Below, piece by piece: positions 21,633 through 29,352 of a stretch of 57,338 bases of DNA. This DNA comes from a virus. The translations under genes were made by a program, and so were the position numbers. Location: positions 1 through 57,338 of the IMG/VR virus record IMGVR_UViG_3300050343_000082. The stretch is one strand, 5' to 3'. How positions within the stretch are numbered: the first letter of the stretch is position 1; each line of letters starts with the position of its first letter. Under the pieces are notes generated by a model that did no database searches, was not told the DNA's origin, and was given only the letters and a program-made list of their open reading frames with translations.

Positions 21633-22231
21633 GCGCTTATTGTTATAGGTCCAACGGAACAACCGTAGCCTCCTCCTTTAATATTTCCTGTTGTAGCAGT
21701 ATCTGAATTAACTGTAAAGAAGAAGAAATTAGATAAAGCATAGTCTGTTGTAACTCTTGCACCATTATCATAAAGACCTGTTGTGATAGCATATCCTGAT
21801 CCTTGTCCTATTTGTGCTCCTGTTATTCCATCAAAGTTTGGAATTGATGCATAAGCAAAAACAGGATTAGTTGAAGTACCTGTTCCAGGTGAAATTGTTG
21901 GTGCACCTCTAAATAAATATGTTGTACCATTTGTTAAACCATGTCCAGGTGAATTTACATTTATAATTCCTGATCCTGCTTGATATGTTTTAAAACCATT
22001 TTCTGGTATCATTACAGTTGTAATTGGTTCTGTTCTATCTGGTCTTACTTGTAATAATGCAACACCATCACCACCAATTGCTTTTGGTTCAAGTTGTGGT
22101 TGCTTAGGTTCAAACTCTGTGTAATGAACAAACGAACCATTCCATTCTCTAACCATTTCTCTATATGGAAATTCCATACCTGATCTATCAGAAATTGCTT
22201 TTGAATGTTTTCCTGTTGCGTATTTAGACAT
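21629..22231 (-). CDS. virion structural protein, tail/connector region
   Basis: 200 residues, clean. N-terminus MSKYATGKHSKAISDRSGME, then FPYREMVREWNG; the C-terminal two thirds are Gly/Thr-rich beta sequence. Its place between a gp4-like adaptor and an SU10-type adaptor marks it as a head-completion or tail-tube component. Family not named with confidence. Confidence 0.7.
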   Translation of the reverse strand: MSKYATGKHSKAISDRSGMEFPYREMVREWNGSFVHYTEFEPKQPQLEPKAIGGDGVALLQVRPDRTEPITTVMIPENGFKTYQAGSGIINVNSPGHGLTNGTTYLFRGAPTISPGTGTSTNPVFAYASIPNFDGITGAQIGQGSGYAITTGLYDNGARVTTDYALSNFFFFTVNSDTATTGNIKGGGYGCSVGPITISA

Positions 22232-22979
22232 TAAGTTCCTGGGTAATAAGCTTTAGGTGTAATGTATGTACTTGAAGCTGAACCATCTTCTTGTAATGCT
22301 CTTTGTAATTCATCTTCATAAAATAATTTCATTGGTTGAGTCATTTGTGGAGCATACTTCATGGATAAATAATAAGCTAAACCTGAAACCATACAAGGTA
22401 TAAATCTAAAAGGCATATCAGTAGCATTTGTATAAGCTCCGACATCTTGAATTCTTTTTATATAATAAAAATGCATATCTTTAGATGCATTAGTTGAATC
22501 TGGTGTTGGATAAACACTAATACTAACATGATCAATAAATCTTTGTACCCAATATTGATTAGGTGTCCTTTAGAAAGTTTATTTGAAAAACCTGCATAAG
22601 TTGATCTATCAACTTTTGTCATTGGACTATCTGATTGAGTTGTTTGAGTTCTATTAGATCTTAATTGTGCTTCAAGGACATCGGATATTCCATATATACC
22701 ATTTGGATTTGATGTAGCACTTGTACCATCTGAACTAGCTCTAAAAAATTTATACTCTGCTTGACCTTCAATTAAATCAAGATCAAGTTCTCCTATTTCC
22801 CAATAGTGAATACCTCTATTGCCCCACTCTTGAAGCATTATATTTAGTGATCTTCTAGAAGTTTTTAATTGATATCCTGAAACTTGTTGAATACCTAATC
22901 GTTCAAAAGCTTCTTCTACTATTTCATCAATAGAAAAAGTTTTATCAAATGTAGTTGTTCCAGAGGTAGTATTAGCCAT
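22231..22979 (-). CDS. head-tail connector, P22 gp4-like accessory factor (one or two indels)
   Basis: Two frames (22458-22979 and 22231-22476) join to about 250 residues. The N-terminus has FSIDEIVEEAFERLGIQQVS and SRRSLNIMLQEWGNRGIHYW, a helix-rich pattern typical of gp4-like tail accessory factors. The C-terminus has MPFRFIPCMVSGLAYYLSMK and the Y-Y-P-G-T end. Indels near 22565 break it. Known relatives sit under the portal and close the head. Confidence 0.75.
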
Positions 22980-22987
22980 TTAGCCTC

Positions 22988-23282
22988 CTAGCCAGTATAG
23001 TTAATAGTAACAGATCCTGATCCAGTTATTGTCTGCATAGATAGTATTTTCAAATCTAATTCCTTCACCAGGAACATATACATATCTAATCCTTCTGTTC
23101 CAAAAGTAGCTATTCAAATACAATATTGTCCAGATGCAGTTGCTGCATCATAAAGTTTTAAGTTGTAACTAGCTGTCCTTTAGCTTGAATATAAGTAACT
23201 CTAGCAGGACCAATATTAGTAGATCCTCCAGAAAAAGTTTTCACCTGTCCGTGTCTCTAGGCCGTCGACTATACGCGTCCAT
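22988..23282 (-). CDS. small virion protein (heavily frameshifted)
   Basis: No long frame survives, but all three minus frames carry coherent pieces: FSGGSTNIGPARVTYIQAK, KLYDAATASGQYCI, VPGEGIRFENTIYA and a final GSGSVTINYTG before the stop at 22988. Together they form a beta-rich protein of about 95 residues. Start set at ATG 23282, uncertain. Probably a decoration or tail protein. Confidence 0.5.
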
Positions 23283-23386
23283 GCAGAATATTAATTTATG
23301 TATAGTGACAAATTTATATACTAGTTTTTAGTAGAGTGCAAGAGAGCCTGTAATGAAAGTGGATTTTTCAACGATGTAGCTTTTTA
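23283..23386 (-). other. short intergenic gap
   Basis: About 100 bases between two minus-strand genes, AT-rich, with no clear -35/-10 pair and no stable hairpin that I can see. It may hold a leader for the small virion gene. Confidence 0.3.
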
Positions 23387-23595
23387 TTAAGTAGCTACAG
23401 AAACTTGTGGAGCTGCACCTTCGACAGTATTCTGTCTGTGAGCAATAGCTGCTTCTTCCAGCTTGATCTCAGTAATGACTTTTTAACTTTGTCATCAATT
23501 CTGACCATTTCAAGAGTGTATCTATTATTATCTAGATGCTCCTGTTCCCACTTCAACTCCAAGGACCTTTTTTGTTTGTATAGGTCTTGTATCAT
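23387..23595 (-). CDS. small coiled-coil protein (one indel)
   Basis: Starts MIQDLYKQKRSLELKWEQEH. An indel at the K run near 23480 diverts the frame; the restored end is VITEIKLEEAAIAHRQNTVE then GAAPQVSVAT, stopping at 23387, for about 69 residues. Highly helical and charged. It overlaps the gene upstream. Function unknown. Confidence 0.65.
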
Positions 23596-23785
23596 CTATA
23601 ACCTCCTCATAGGTTATTCTATTTAACTCGTTGTCATAACTAACTCCGAGATATTCCCATTTTATACTATTTTCTCCAAGTTTGTCAAGGATTGATTGTT
23701 CAAGAGAAATTGCATTATCTTCTGATTCAACTGTAAATTTTGCGTGATGATCGTACGCCCAAATGTTGACTGTGAATTTTTTCAT
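23528..23785 (-). CDS. small hypothetical protein after the major capsid gene
   Basis: 85 residues, MKKFTVNIWAYDHHAKFTVE, a mixed alpha/beta small domain. The last 20 codons overlap the next gene in another frame, and a T-run nearby suggests an indel; the native stop may be the TAG just before the next ATG at 23595. Not recognised. Confidence 0.65.
   Translation of the reverse strand: MKKFTVNIWAYDHHAKFTVESEDNAISLEQSILDKLGENSIKWEYLGVSYDNELNRITYEEVIDDTRPIQTKKVLGVEVGTGASR
23661..23688 (-). promoter_or_regulatory. possible internal promoter
   Basis: On the minus strand, TTGACA, a 16-base spacer, then TATAAA, within the coding sequence of the 85-residue gene. It would feed the head-tail connector genes downstream. 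Seen only as a consensus match. Confidence 0.35.
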
Positions 23786-23808
23786 GGTTTTGTCTTTCTA
23801 TTTGTTAA

Positions 23809-23835
23809 TTGTGGCGAGACTATGTCCCGCCACAA
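23809..23835 (-). terminator. hairpin after the major capsid gene
   Basis: Inverted repeat TTGTGGCG / CGCCACAA with an 11-base loop, 12 bases past the capsid stop. An A/T run lies on one side only (a T-run on the minus strand before the stem, not after), so it may be an attenuator or 3'-end stabiliser that keeps capsid mRNA high. Confidence 0.6.
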
Positions 23836-23846
23836 AAAATTATTGA

Positions 23847-24991
23847 TTACGCTCCTGGCGAACCAAAGATACCTCTAGGGTCAGAAACGCCAAATACGTA
23901 TCTTTCTCTAGCTTTGTATCTTACGTTACCAGTATCAAAGTCGCCTTCCATTTAGTAGTCAATGGAGTTCTTTGAACATTTTCATACCATTTGGCACGTC
24001 TGTTAATGATATAGAACGCATCAGTGTCTGTTAAGAAATTGTTCACTCTGTAACCTTGAGGAATCATACCCATAGATGTTGATTGCATTGATATCATTAT
24101 CAGCAGTTCCAACTCTACCTTGAGACTTCATAAGTCTTTCAGCTGTGAATTGTAGCTGCAGAAGGAATGATCATTTTAATCCTTTTGCTGCAACTCTTAA
24201 ACCTCTTTCATCAGTCATTTTGCAGCAATGTCAATCATTGATTGCTCTAATGAAGTTTCGTTTAAGTCAGAAGAAGTTGCTAATTCGTATTAGCTGGAAC
24301 GTTCCTGCAACAGTTGGGTGGTTAGTTGCCATCAAAGAAAAGCCGTCACCAGATTGGAAATGTGAAACCATTATTTAATGGGTCAACAGCTTTAACTTGT
24401 TTAGCATTACTCATAGATCTTGCTAAAGCTTTTGTGTATCTAGAAGCAAGTCTGTCATACAAGTTGTCCTCAATTGCTTCTTCAGTGATAGCGAACGCTA
24501 AAGCACAGTTTCGTGAGTGTATCTAGCAGTGAAAGTTTCTTGAGCGTCATCGTATGTAACACCTGCACCTTCACCTTTTACTTGTGCGTTAGCGAAACCA
24601 GATAACATTACTTCTTCTTCAAAAGCTCTGTCAGATGATTCTCAGTCAGCATGTATAAATATTCAGCAGTGTTCAAACCTGGCTCTGATTTTCATAGCCT
24701 GTTTGTATTCCAGGCCGAATAGCTGCATTCAATCCTGGCTCTAGTTCTTTATACTAAGTTGATTTACCAGTGTACTCGTGATATAGCCATAGGGTTATCG
24801 AATACAAATGCGTCGATATCTTCTGAGTTTGCTGGTGTTACTCCAGCAGCAGAAGCTACCGCACCACCATTATAAATAGTAGTCGCATAGCCCGCGTCGA
24901 TTTTGTATTTGCCTTGCCCAGAAGTCGCTGGAGTTGATCCAAGCGTTCCTGCAGCAACTAAACCAAAACCTTGTTCGTTTCTATTTGCCAT
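23847..24991 (-). CDS. major capsid protein (many frameshifts)
   Basis: Start at 24991 gives MANRNEQGFGLVAAGTLGST; the frame breaks near 24770 and then several more times. Reading the three frames in turn recovers TFTARYTHETVALAFAITEE, AIEDNLYD, ASRYTKALARSM, NETSLEQSMIDIAA, DERGLRVAAKG, GRVGTADNDINA, FLTDTDAFYI and the end ERYVFGVSDPRGIFGSPGA at 23847. This is the HK97-fold, gpT-like coat family, about 381 residues. Position after scaffold and an RNA hairpin leader fits. At least six indels in an essential gene point to sequencing error. Confidence 0.85.
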
Positions 24992-25007
24992 AGTTGTTTC
25001 TCCTTAT

Positions 25008-25034
25008 GTACCTGCCCCGAAGGGCCTCCAGTAC
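25008..25034 (-). promoter_or_regulatory. UUCG-loop hairpin in the capsid mRNA leader
   Basis: On the minus strand the RNA would form GCCC-UUCG-GGGC, a tetraloop class known for high stability, framed by GTAC/GTAC ends. It lies 17 bases upstream of the capsid start. No T-run follows, so stabilising the mRNA 5' end or partial termination are both possible. Confidence 0.55.
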
Positions 25035-25062
25035 GGTTTAATTTAATTCAGTGATTTAAAAA

Positions 25063-25521
25063 TTACTTTTTAGTACCACCGAAGGTTACACGAGATTGTC
25101 TATCAACATTGATAGGCATTCTACTATCCTGCTCCCTCATAAGGTCGTTGTTTACGGCTTCGTTACGTTCTTTATGTCTATCAGACATATATTGTTGACG
25201 TTGCTCTGCGATCTCATTAGGTACCTTCGCAAGAAGAAGGCCACCAACCCCAATCACTCCCTTGTACTTACCATCTTCAATGGTAGGGTAATCGCTTGCA
25301 TTTTCGACTTCTTCAGATCTAACTAATTCATAACCTTCTCTTAAACGTCCGGTTATATTTTTTGTATCTTGAAAGCCTACAACTTCAGCTCTTATCCATC
25401 TATACCTGAATCCATCAGGTGCAGGGGGTGCATCTAGAGATGACGGTGGAACCCACACTTTTGGTCTTTCAGACTTTGACCGTGTTTGGCTCGCACGAGA
25501 AGTATTTTCTTTTTTTTCCAT
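25063..25521 (-). CDS. virion-assembly protein between scaffold and capsid
   Basis: 152 residues, clean. MEKKENTSRASQTRSKSERP is a basic N-terminus, followed by WVPPSSLDAPPAPDGFRYRW and IRAEVVGFQDTKNI, then RLREGYELV. The C-terminal third is helical and charged. Its conserved-looking core and fixed place between scaffold and coat genes suggest a head assembly or minor capsid role. Family unnamed. Confidence 0.75.
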   Translation of the reverse strand: MEKKENTSRASQTRSKSERPKVWVPPSSLDAPPAPDGFRYRWIRAEVVGFQDTKNITGRLREGYELVRSEEVENASDYPTIEDGKYKGVIGVGGLLLAKVPNEIAEQRQQYMSDRHKERNEAVNNDLMREQDSRMPINVDRQSRVTFGGTKK

Positions 25522-25522
25522 T

Positions 25523-26476
25523 TTACGCTCCTTCCTTCGTGTGTTTTAATTGTTTTGCGTACTCTTCGAGTGGCACACCTAATTTTTTAGCTATTGCTAC
25601 CTGTGAAGATGTGAGTCTCACAGTTTTGCGACCCGGCTTTACGCTTCTTGTAGCAGAAGCAACTGTCTGAACAGGAGCGGTCGATTGCTTATTATCAGTA
25701 GTACCAAATTTATGCGGAAAGTCAATCTTAATTCTTCTATCAACTTCAGCATAATACTCATTTGAGTTAGGATCGTATCCTTCTTTTTCCGTTAAATCCT
25801 TATGTATTTCAAAAGCAGTATAAGTCATTGCTCTATCAGTACCAAACCATGAGTTTTGAGAAGCCCATGCTTCAGCTTTAGGATCTGGATTAATTGGATC
25901 GTCCATTTGTTGGGTCTGAACCGGTGGTTCAGACAATACAGGTTTCTCAGCCTGTTTCTCTTCTCTACCCGCTTTGGCTTGCTCTAGTTTCGCATTCTCA
26001 AAAGCAAGAGTTGCAATTCTTTTGTTCGCCTCAACTTGAGCTGTTGCATCACCAGATTCAATAGCAGCAGCTAATTCTTTTTGTGCAGCTTCTAAACCTG
26101 TTGAGATACTTGTCTCAAATTTTTTAACGTAATCAGCATCAGTTTTTTCAAACCTTGCTTCCAACGCTTTTCTTTTTTCCTCTACACCTTTAGCATAATC
26201 AATAGCGGCTTGTTCTCTTCTTTCCGCTTCTCTCATCTTACGAGTTAGTTTCGCAATACGAGATTGTACACCTTTACTGTAGTCCTCTAAAGTTTCGTCG
26301 GATTTTTTTTCTTCTAATTTTGTTTCTCTTTCATTTTCATATGATTTATCTGTTCCTTGTTCTTGTTCCGTGTTTTCCGTTTCTACAACGGCTTCGTCTT
26401 TTGTTTCTTCAATAGCTATTTCTGCATCAGGTCCTGATGTATCAATAGGTACTAGTTTTTTTTCTTCGTCTGGCAT
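25523..26476 (-). CDS. scaffolding protein
   Basis: 317 residues, clean. An acidic, disordered N-terminus (about 1-70) is followed by a long coiled coil (about 70-175, rich in E/K/A/Q: SRIAKLTRKMREAERREQAA). A polar linker and a basic C-terminal helix (SSQVAIAKKLGVPLEEYAKQ) close it. That architecture, together with its place just before the coat protein, is the usual one for internal scaffolds, whose C-terminal basic helix binds coat. Assignment rests on architecture and order. Confidence 0.8.
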   Translation of the reverse strand: MPDEEKKLVPIDTSGPDAEIAIEETKDEAVVETENTEQEQGTDKSYENERETKLEEKKSDETLEDYSKGVQSRIAKLTRKMREAERREQAAIDYAKGVEEKRKALEARFEKTDADYVKKFETSISTGLEAAQKELAAAIESGDATAQVEANKRIATLAFENAKLEQAKAGREEKQAEKPVLSEPPVQTQQMDDPINPDPKAEAWASQNSWFGTDRAMTYTAFEIHKDLTEKEGYDPNSNEYYAEVDRRIKIDFPHKFGTTDNKQSTAPVQTVASATRSVKPGRKTVRLTSSQVAIAKKLGVPLEEYAKQLKHTKEGA

Positions 26477-26494
26477 AGTTACTCCTTCCTATGA

Positions 26495-26902
26495 TTAAAA
26501 CTCATGCAAGATGTCCTCTGGACTATCAATTGTTGCTAACACTTCATCGTCGTTTAGCAGACGAATTTCCCCACCATCTATCTTGATCCTTGATCCGGCG
26601 TAACGTGCAAACATTACCCAATCATTGACCTTGCACCACGGGCCTTCAGGATATCTCTCCTTATCCTTATAACATTGTGGGCCCATAGCTAAAACCAAAC
26701 CACATTGAGAAGCAACTTGTTGCTTTTCTAAAGTAGTTTCGGCTAATACTAATCCACCTTTAGTTTTCTCTTTCATCTTGAAAGGTAAAACCATTATTCT
26801 CCAACCCGTAGGTTTCGGAATTTTTCCTTCTTCTTTTTTCTCTGATTTTTTTACACCAATAAGATCATTGTTTGGTGTTAATATCGATGACTGTTCCTTC
26901 AT
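26495..26902 (-). CDS. GroES-like co-chaperonin (Cpn10)
   Basis: 135 residues. Core from about residue 30: KPTGWRIMVLPFKMKEKTKG then GLVLAETTLEKQQ (the mobile loop region) and VLAMGPQCYKD, WVMFARYAGSRIKIDGGEIR, LLNDDEVLATID. This follows the Cpn10 beta-barrel order (P..DR.LV.......GG..LP, V.A.G.G, V.F..Y.G.....GE.......DI.A). The N-terminal extension is unusual. No GroEL gene is seen, so it would work with the host GroEL to fold coat protein, as T4 gp31 does. Confidence 0.85.
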   Translation of the reverse strand: MKEQSSILTPNNDLIGVKKSEKKEEGKIPKPTGWRIMVLPFKMKEKTKGGLVLAETTLEKQQVASQCGLVLAMGPQCYKDKERYPEGPWCKVNDWVMFARYAGSRIKIDGGEIRLLNDDEVLATIDSPEDILHEF

Positions 26903-27088
26903 TGTGCTCCTTATCGTTTAGCAGGTTAGAGATTTCCTGACGCACTGATTCCAGTGCATTGATTTGTCCTATTATATACTTGTAATTTCCATACTGTCAA
27001 CCCCTCCGGACGTAACCGAAACTGACAATTGATCTATTCTTGAATCTAGGAATCTTAAAGTTTTATTGATTACTGTTTCTAATTGCAT
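26865..27088 (-). CDS. small conserved-looking protein before groES (one indel)
   Basis: MQLETVINKTLRFLDSRIDQ, then LSVSVTSGGVDSME; an indel near 26985 shifts it, and YKYIIGQINALESVRQEISN onward ends at 26865 inside the groES start. About 74 residues, helical. The overlap with groES suggests coupled translation. Role unknown. Confidence 0.6.
26971..27000 (-). promoter_or_regulatory. sigma70-like promoter upstream of groES
   Basis: Minus strand: TTGACA, 18-base spacer, TATAAT (both boxes perfect), 60-70 bases before the groES start and inside the small gene. It would give extra transcription of groES, scaffold and capsid. Confidence 0.7.
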
Positions 27089-27427
27089 TTAACATTTCCA
27101 TCTTCTCCGTGCTTGTCTGATTCGAGAATTAGGATCGTTACGAGTTTTTGCTGATGACCGTTTTAATTGTCCAAGTGATCTTGCGCAGTATGACTTCCTA
27201 CGATTAGCAGCTTTTGATCCTGGCTTCACTTTACCAGTCACGGCTGTTTTTAATTTACTTCCAGGGTTTGCTGCCCTGTAAGCTCTTACACCTTTAGCTG
27301 TCATTCCAGCTCCAGATTTTGTGGTCTATAGTTAGCACTTTTACCTGTAGTAGTTTTTCTAATACCACCAGGCTTTAAACTTAGTTCTTGGTGTTTTCTT
27401 AAATTTCTATTTTCTTTTTTTTCTCAT
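27089..27427 (-). CDS. DUF6321 basic protein (frameshifted N-terminus)
   Basis: The C-terminal 71 residues (27089-27304) are intact: MTAKGVRAYRAANPGSKLKT, KVKPGSKAANRRKSYCARS and a final RQARRRWKC. This matches my memory of DUF6321, a small very basic marine-phage family. The upstream part (LRKHQELSLKPGGIRKTT) is in other frames after indels near 27310 and 27415; the gene probably starts at 27427. Likely binds nucleic acid in the virion; inference from charge. Confidence 0.65.
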
Positions 27428-27600
27428 TAATTTTTTGCATTTTCATCGTAAGCTGGAGTTGTTAGATGCAATTGTTAGATATTTTTTTCTGCTCTAGGTC
27501 TAGCAACAGAGTCTTTACTTCTTTTTCTAAGTTGAGCAATAGCAGATTCTTTTAATGCTTTTTCTTTTTTTAATCTTTGTAAATCTTTTTCTAAATTCAT
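27427..27600 (-). CDS. small basic coiled-coil protein (one indel)
   Basis: MNLEKDLQRLKKEKALKESA and IAQLRKRSKDSVARPRAEKN, then an indel at 27475; the restored end PAYDENAKN stops at 27427 with TAATG to the next gene. About 57 residues. Its start also shares TAATG with DUF5872 upstream. Function unknown. Confidence 0.6.
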
Positions 27601-27854
27601 TATGCAAATGTTTTTACGTTAGTTGGTTTACCGCCAGGATTACCTGCTGCTCGTTTTCGTTTGACAGCACTCGCCTTTTGCCCTTTTGACATCCGTGTGG
27701 CTTTTGCAAGTGGGACGCATTTTGGATATTTCCTCTTTGAGCCTTTGCTTCTCCCGCATGGTTGATACTTGCCGTCTTTCTTCGGTGCTCCAATGTCTAC
27801 CCATTTCTCCGCTACCCATTGTCTTAAACCACCTTTTGAAAAGTGTGTACGCAT
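27600..27854 (-). CDS. DUF5872 family basic protein
   Basis: 84 residues, clean. WVDIGAPKKDGKYQPCGRSK and KRKYPKCVPLAKATRM are the conserved Cys/Lys-rich motifs of DUF5872, and the C-terminus is Lys/Arg/Gly-rich. Found often in marine phage virion modules. Possible DNA-condensing or head-internal protein, not proven. Confidence 0.8.
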   Translation of the reverse strand: MRTHFSKGGLRQWVAEKWVDIGAPKKDGKYQPCGRSKGSKRKYPKCVPLAKATRMSKGQKASAVKRKRAAGNPGGKPTNVKTFA

Positions 27855-28139
27855 TACGAATTCTTTCCGTAAGCTTTTCCTTTGCCTTTAGTGGCTAACT
27901 TACAACCTTTAGAACCATCTTTATATCCAGGCTCTTCCACCTTTTTTCTGCATAGGATTTATGCCTGATTGATTCAATTTTTTTATCCATTTCAGCTGCA
28001 GTTTTTACGTTTAATTTTTTTTAAGAAACCTTTTTTTTTTTCTCAGTTTTATTTCCAAATCTTAACTTTTCAGCTGCTTTTTTAGATCTTTTTTTAAAGA
28101 TCAGGAAAATTTTTCTTTTCCTGGTGCTACTTTTGCCAT
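27854..28139 (-). CDS. small basic GGRAGY protein (frameshifted)
   Basis: Starts MAKVAPGKEKF; several indels at A-runs. Restored pieces include KRSKKAAEKLRFGNKTEKKK and GGRAGYKDGSKGCKLATKGK, then GKAYGKNS and stop at 27854. The GGRAGY motif links it to other virion-module proteins of this genome. About 95 residues, strongly basic. Confidence 0.6.
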
Positions 28140-28339
28140 TATACTTGTCCTCCTTTCAGGTATTTCATTCTAGTCATATCCATCATTCCACCACCCATAG
28201 CTTTTTTTCTTTTCTTCTTGCCACCTGGTGTAACTTTACCTGAACATACGGCTGAACCATACATGTTAGCGTACGCCGAAGGGTATACTTTGAATTTTCT
28301 TTTAGCGGCTGCTTTGCCTTTTGCACAGAGTTTAGCCAT
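28139..28339 (-). CDS. small basic Lys/Gly-rich protein
   Basis: 66 residues, clean: MAKLCAKGKAAAKRKFKVYP then SAYANMYGSAVCSGKVTPGG and a GGGMMDMTRMKYLKGG tail. Very basic; the two Cys could bind metal. One of a run of four or five basic proteins upstream of groES, perhaps packaged with DNA. TAATG at its start. Confidence 0.75.
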   Translation of the reverse strand: MAKLCAKGKAAAKRKFKVYPSAYANMYGSAVCSGKVTPGGKKKRKKAMGGGMMDMTRMKYLKGGQV

Positions 28340-28769
28340 TATATTTTCTTTTTAGATTTTTTATTTTTAGTTTTTGCTATTAACCTTTAGCCTTTAAAAT
28401 ATCTTTTTTATGTAATTTTACCATCTATACCGTGTTTAACACTTTGCATTCCTAAATCAGATCCACCACCTTTTTTAAGACCCATTCTTCCACCGTCTTT
28501 TTTACCTTTTTTATTTTTTTTAAAATCTTTTCTGTTTTTTGTAATGATTTAGAATTTTTCTCTAAGTGCTTTTTTTAAACCCGGATCAACTTTACCTGCT
28601 TTTGTAACATACAGCATCTGTAGTTTTTGTAATTTTTTCTTAGTATCTTGATTTTTTTTAAATTACCAACATTAGGTTTAGTACCAATTAATAGTTGTTG
28701 ACCAGTTTTTTTACCTTGCCCTTTACCTTAAAGCTTTTACATTGGAACTGTATTATAAATACTTGCCAT
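28339..28769 (-). CDS. basic GGRMG protein (many frameshifts)
   Basis: MASIYNTVPM at 28769 then indels about every 60 bases, mostly at A/T runs. Coherent pieces: KALGKGQGKKTGQQLLIGTK, KKDGGRMGLKKGGGSDLGMQ, SVKHGIDGK, and a Lys-rich end before TAATG at 28339. About 140 residues. Same GGR motif class as its neighbours. Function unknown. Confidence 0.5.
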
Positions 28770-29155
28770 TATTTTTTTCCTCCGTTACGAAAAATTTGTG
28801 TACCCTTTATACCATAAATACTCGCCACGACAAGTATCCATAAATTTGTGAACCATGACGGGAGCTGCGAGAACATGTCGAAGAACAATTTTACCTTGTC
28901 CATCGCTGTTGGATCGTCCGATACGACTGCCCAAGCGAGCACCAACACGGGCAAACTTAAAATTATCAAAACCGCCTCGTCCTTCCAGTCCGATTGTCTA
29001 GCTTCTAAAAGTTTTCCCTGGTAAGCTTCTTCACCTTCGGCCATCTTAGTAGCATGCATCAGTTGTGCATCTGACATTGCCATTTTCGTTCTCTGCTTGT
29101 TAGCATAAATCTTACTTCCAGCAGAAACGGCTAGTTTAATTGCCGATAACCACAT
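28769..29155 (-). CDS. two-helix membrane protein, holin-like
   Basis: 128 residues. The N-terminus MWLSAIKLAVSAGSKIYANK is amphipathic; a polar helix follows, then two hydrophobic segments at about 61-79 (AVLIILSLPVLVLAWAVV) and 103-120 (WFTNLWILVVASIYGIKG), with an acidic loop between and a charged tail. Size and topology suit a holin; the portal-side location is not the usual lysis place, so a virion membrane protein is an alternative. Confidence 0.65.
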   Translation of the reverse strand: MWLSAIKLAVSAGSKIYANKQRTKMAMSDAQLMHATKMAEGEEAYQGKLLEARQSDWKDEAVLIILSLPVLVLAWAVVSDDPTAMDKVKLFFDMFSQLPSWFTNLWILVVASIYGIKGTQIFRNGGKK

Positions 29156-29158
29156 GAT

Positions 29159-29338
29159 TTAGTACCAAGTAGCCGGTTTTTTCTTTTCAGCTAGCATTCT
29201 TTTTTGTCCACCAACTTTTTCCTTGTCTCCAGTAGGAATATAGTTGAAAGAACCATCAGCAGTAGTTTTAGATCTTGGATCTACCTCTACATTTTGTTCT
29301 GGAACTGCTACCTGTTTTGCTTTTTTATAGTTCATCAT
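29159..29338 (-). CDS. 59-residue hypothetical protein downstream of portal
   Basis: MMNYKKAKQVAVPEQNVEVD, ending KKKPATWY at 29159, just before the holin-like gene. Polar, mostly disordered by eye. Clean frame with a good RBS (GAGGTAAAA). Not recognised. Confidence 0.65.
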   Translation of the reverse strand: MMNYKKAKQVAVPEQNVEVDPRSKTTADGSFNYIPTGDKEKVGGQKRMLAEKKKPATWY

Positions 29339-29352
29339 AGTTTTTACCTCTA

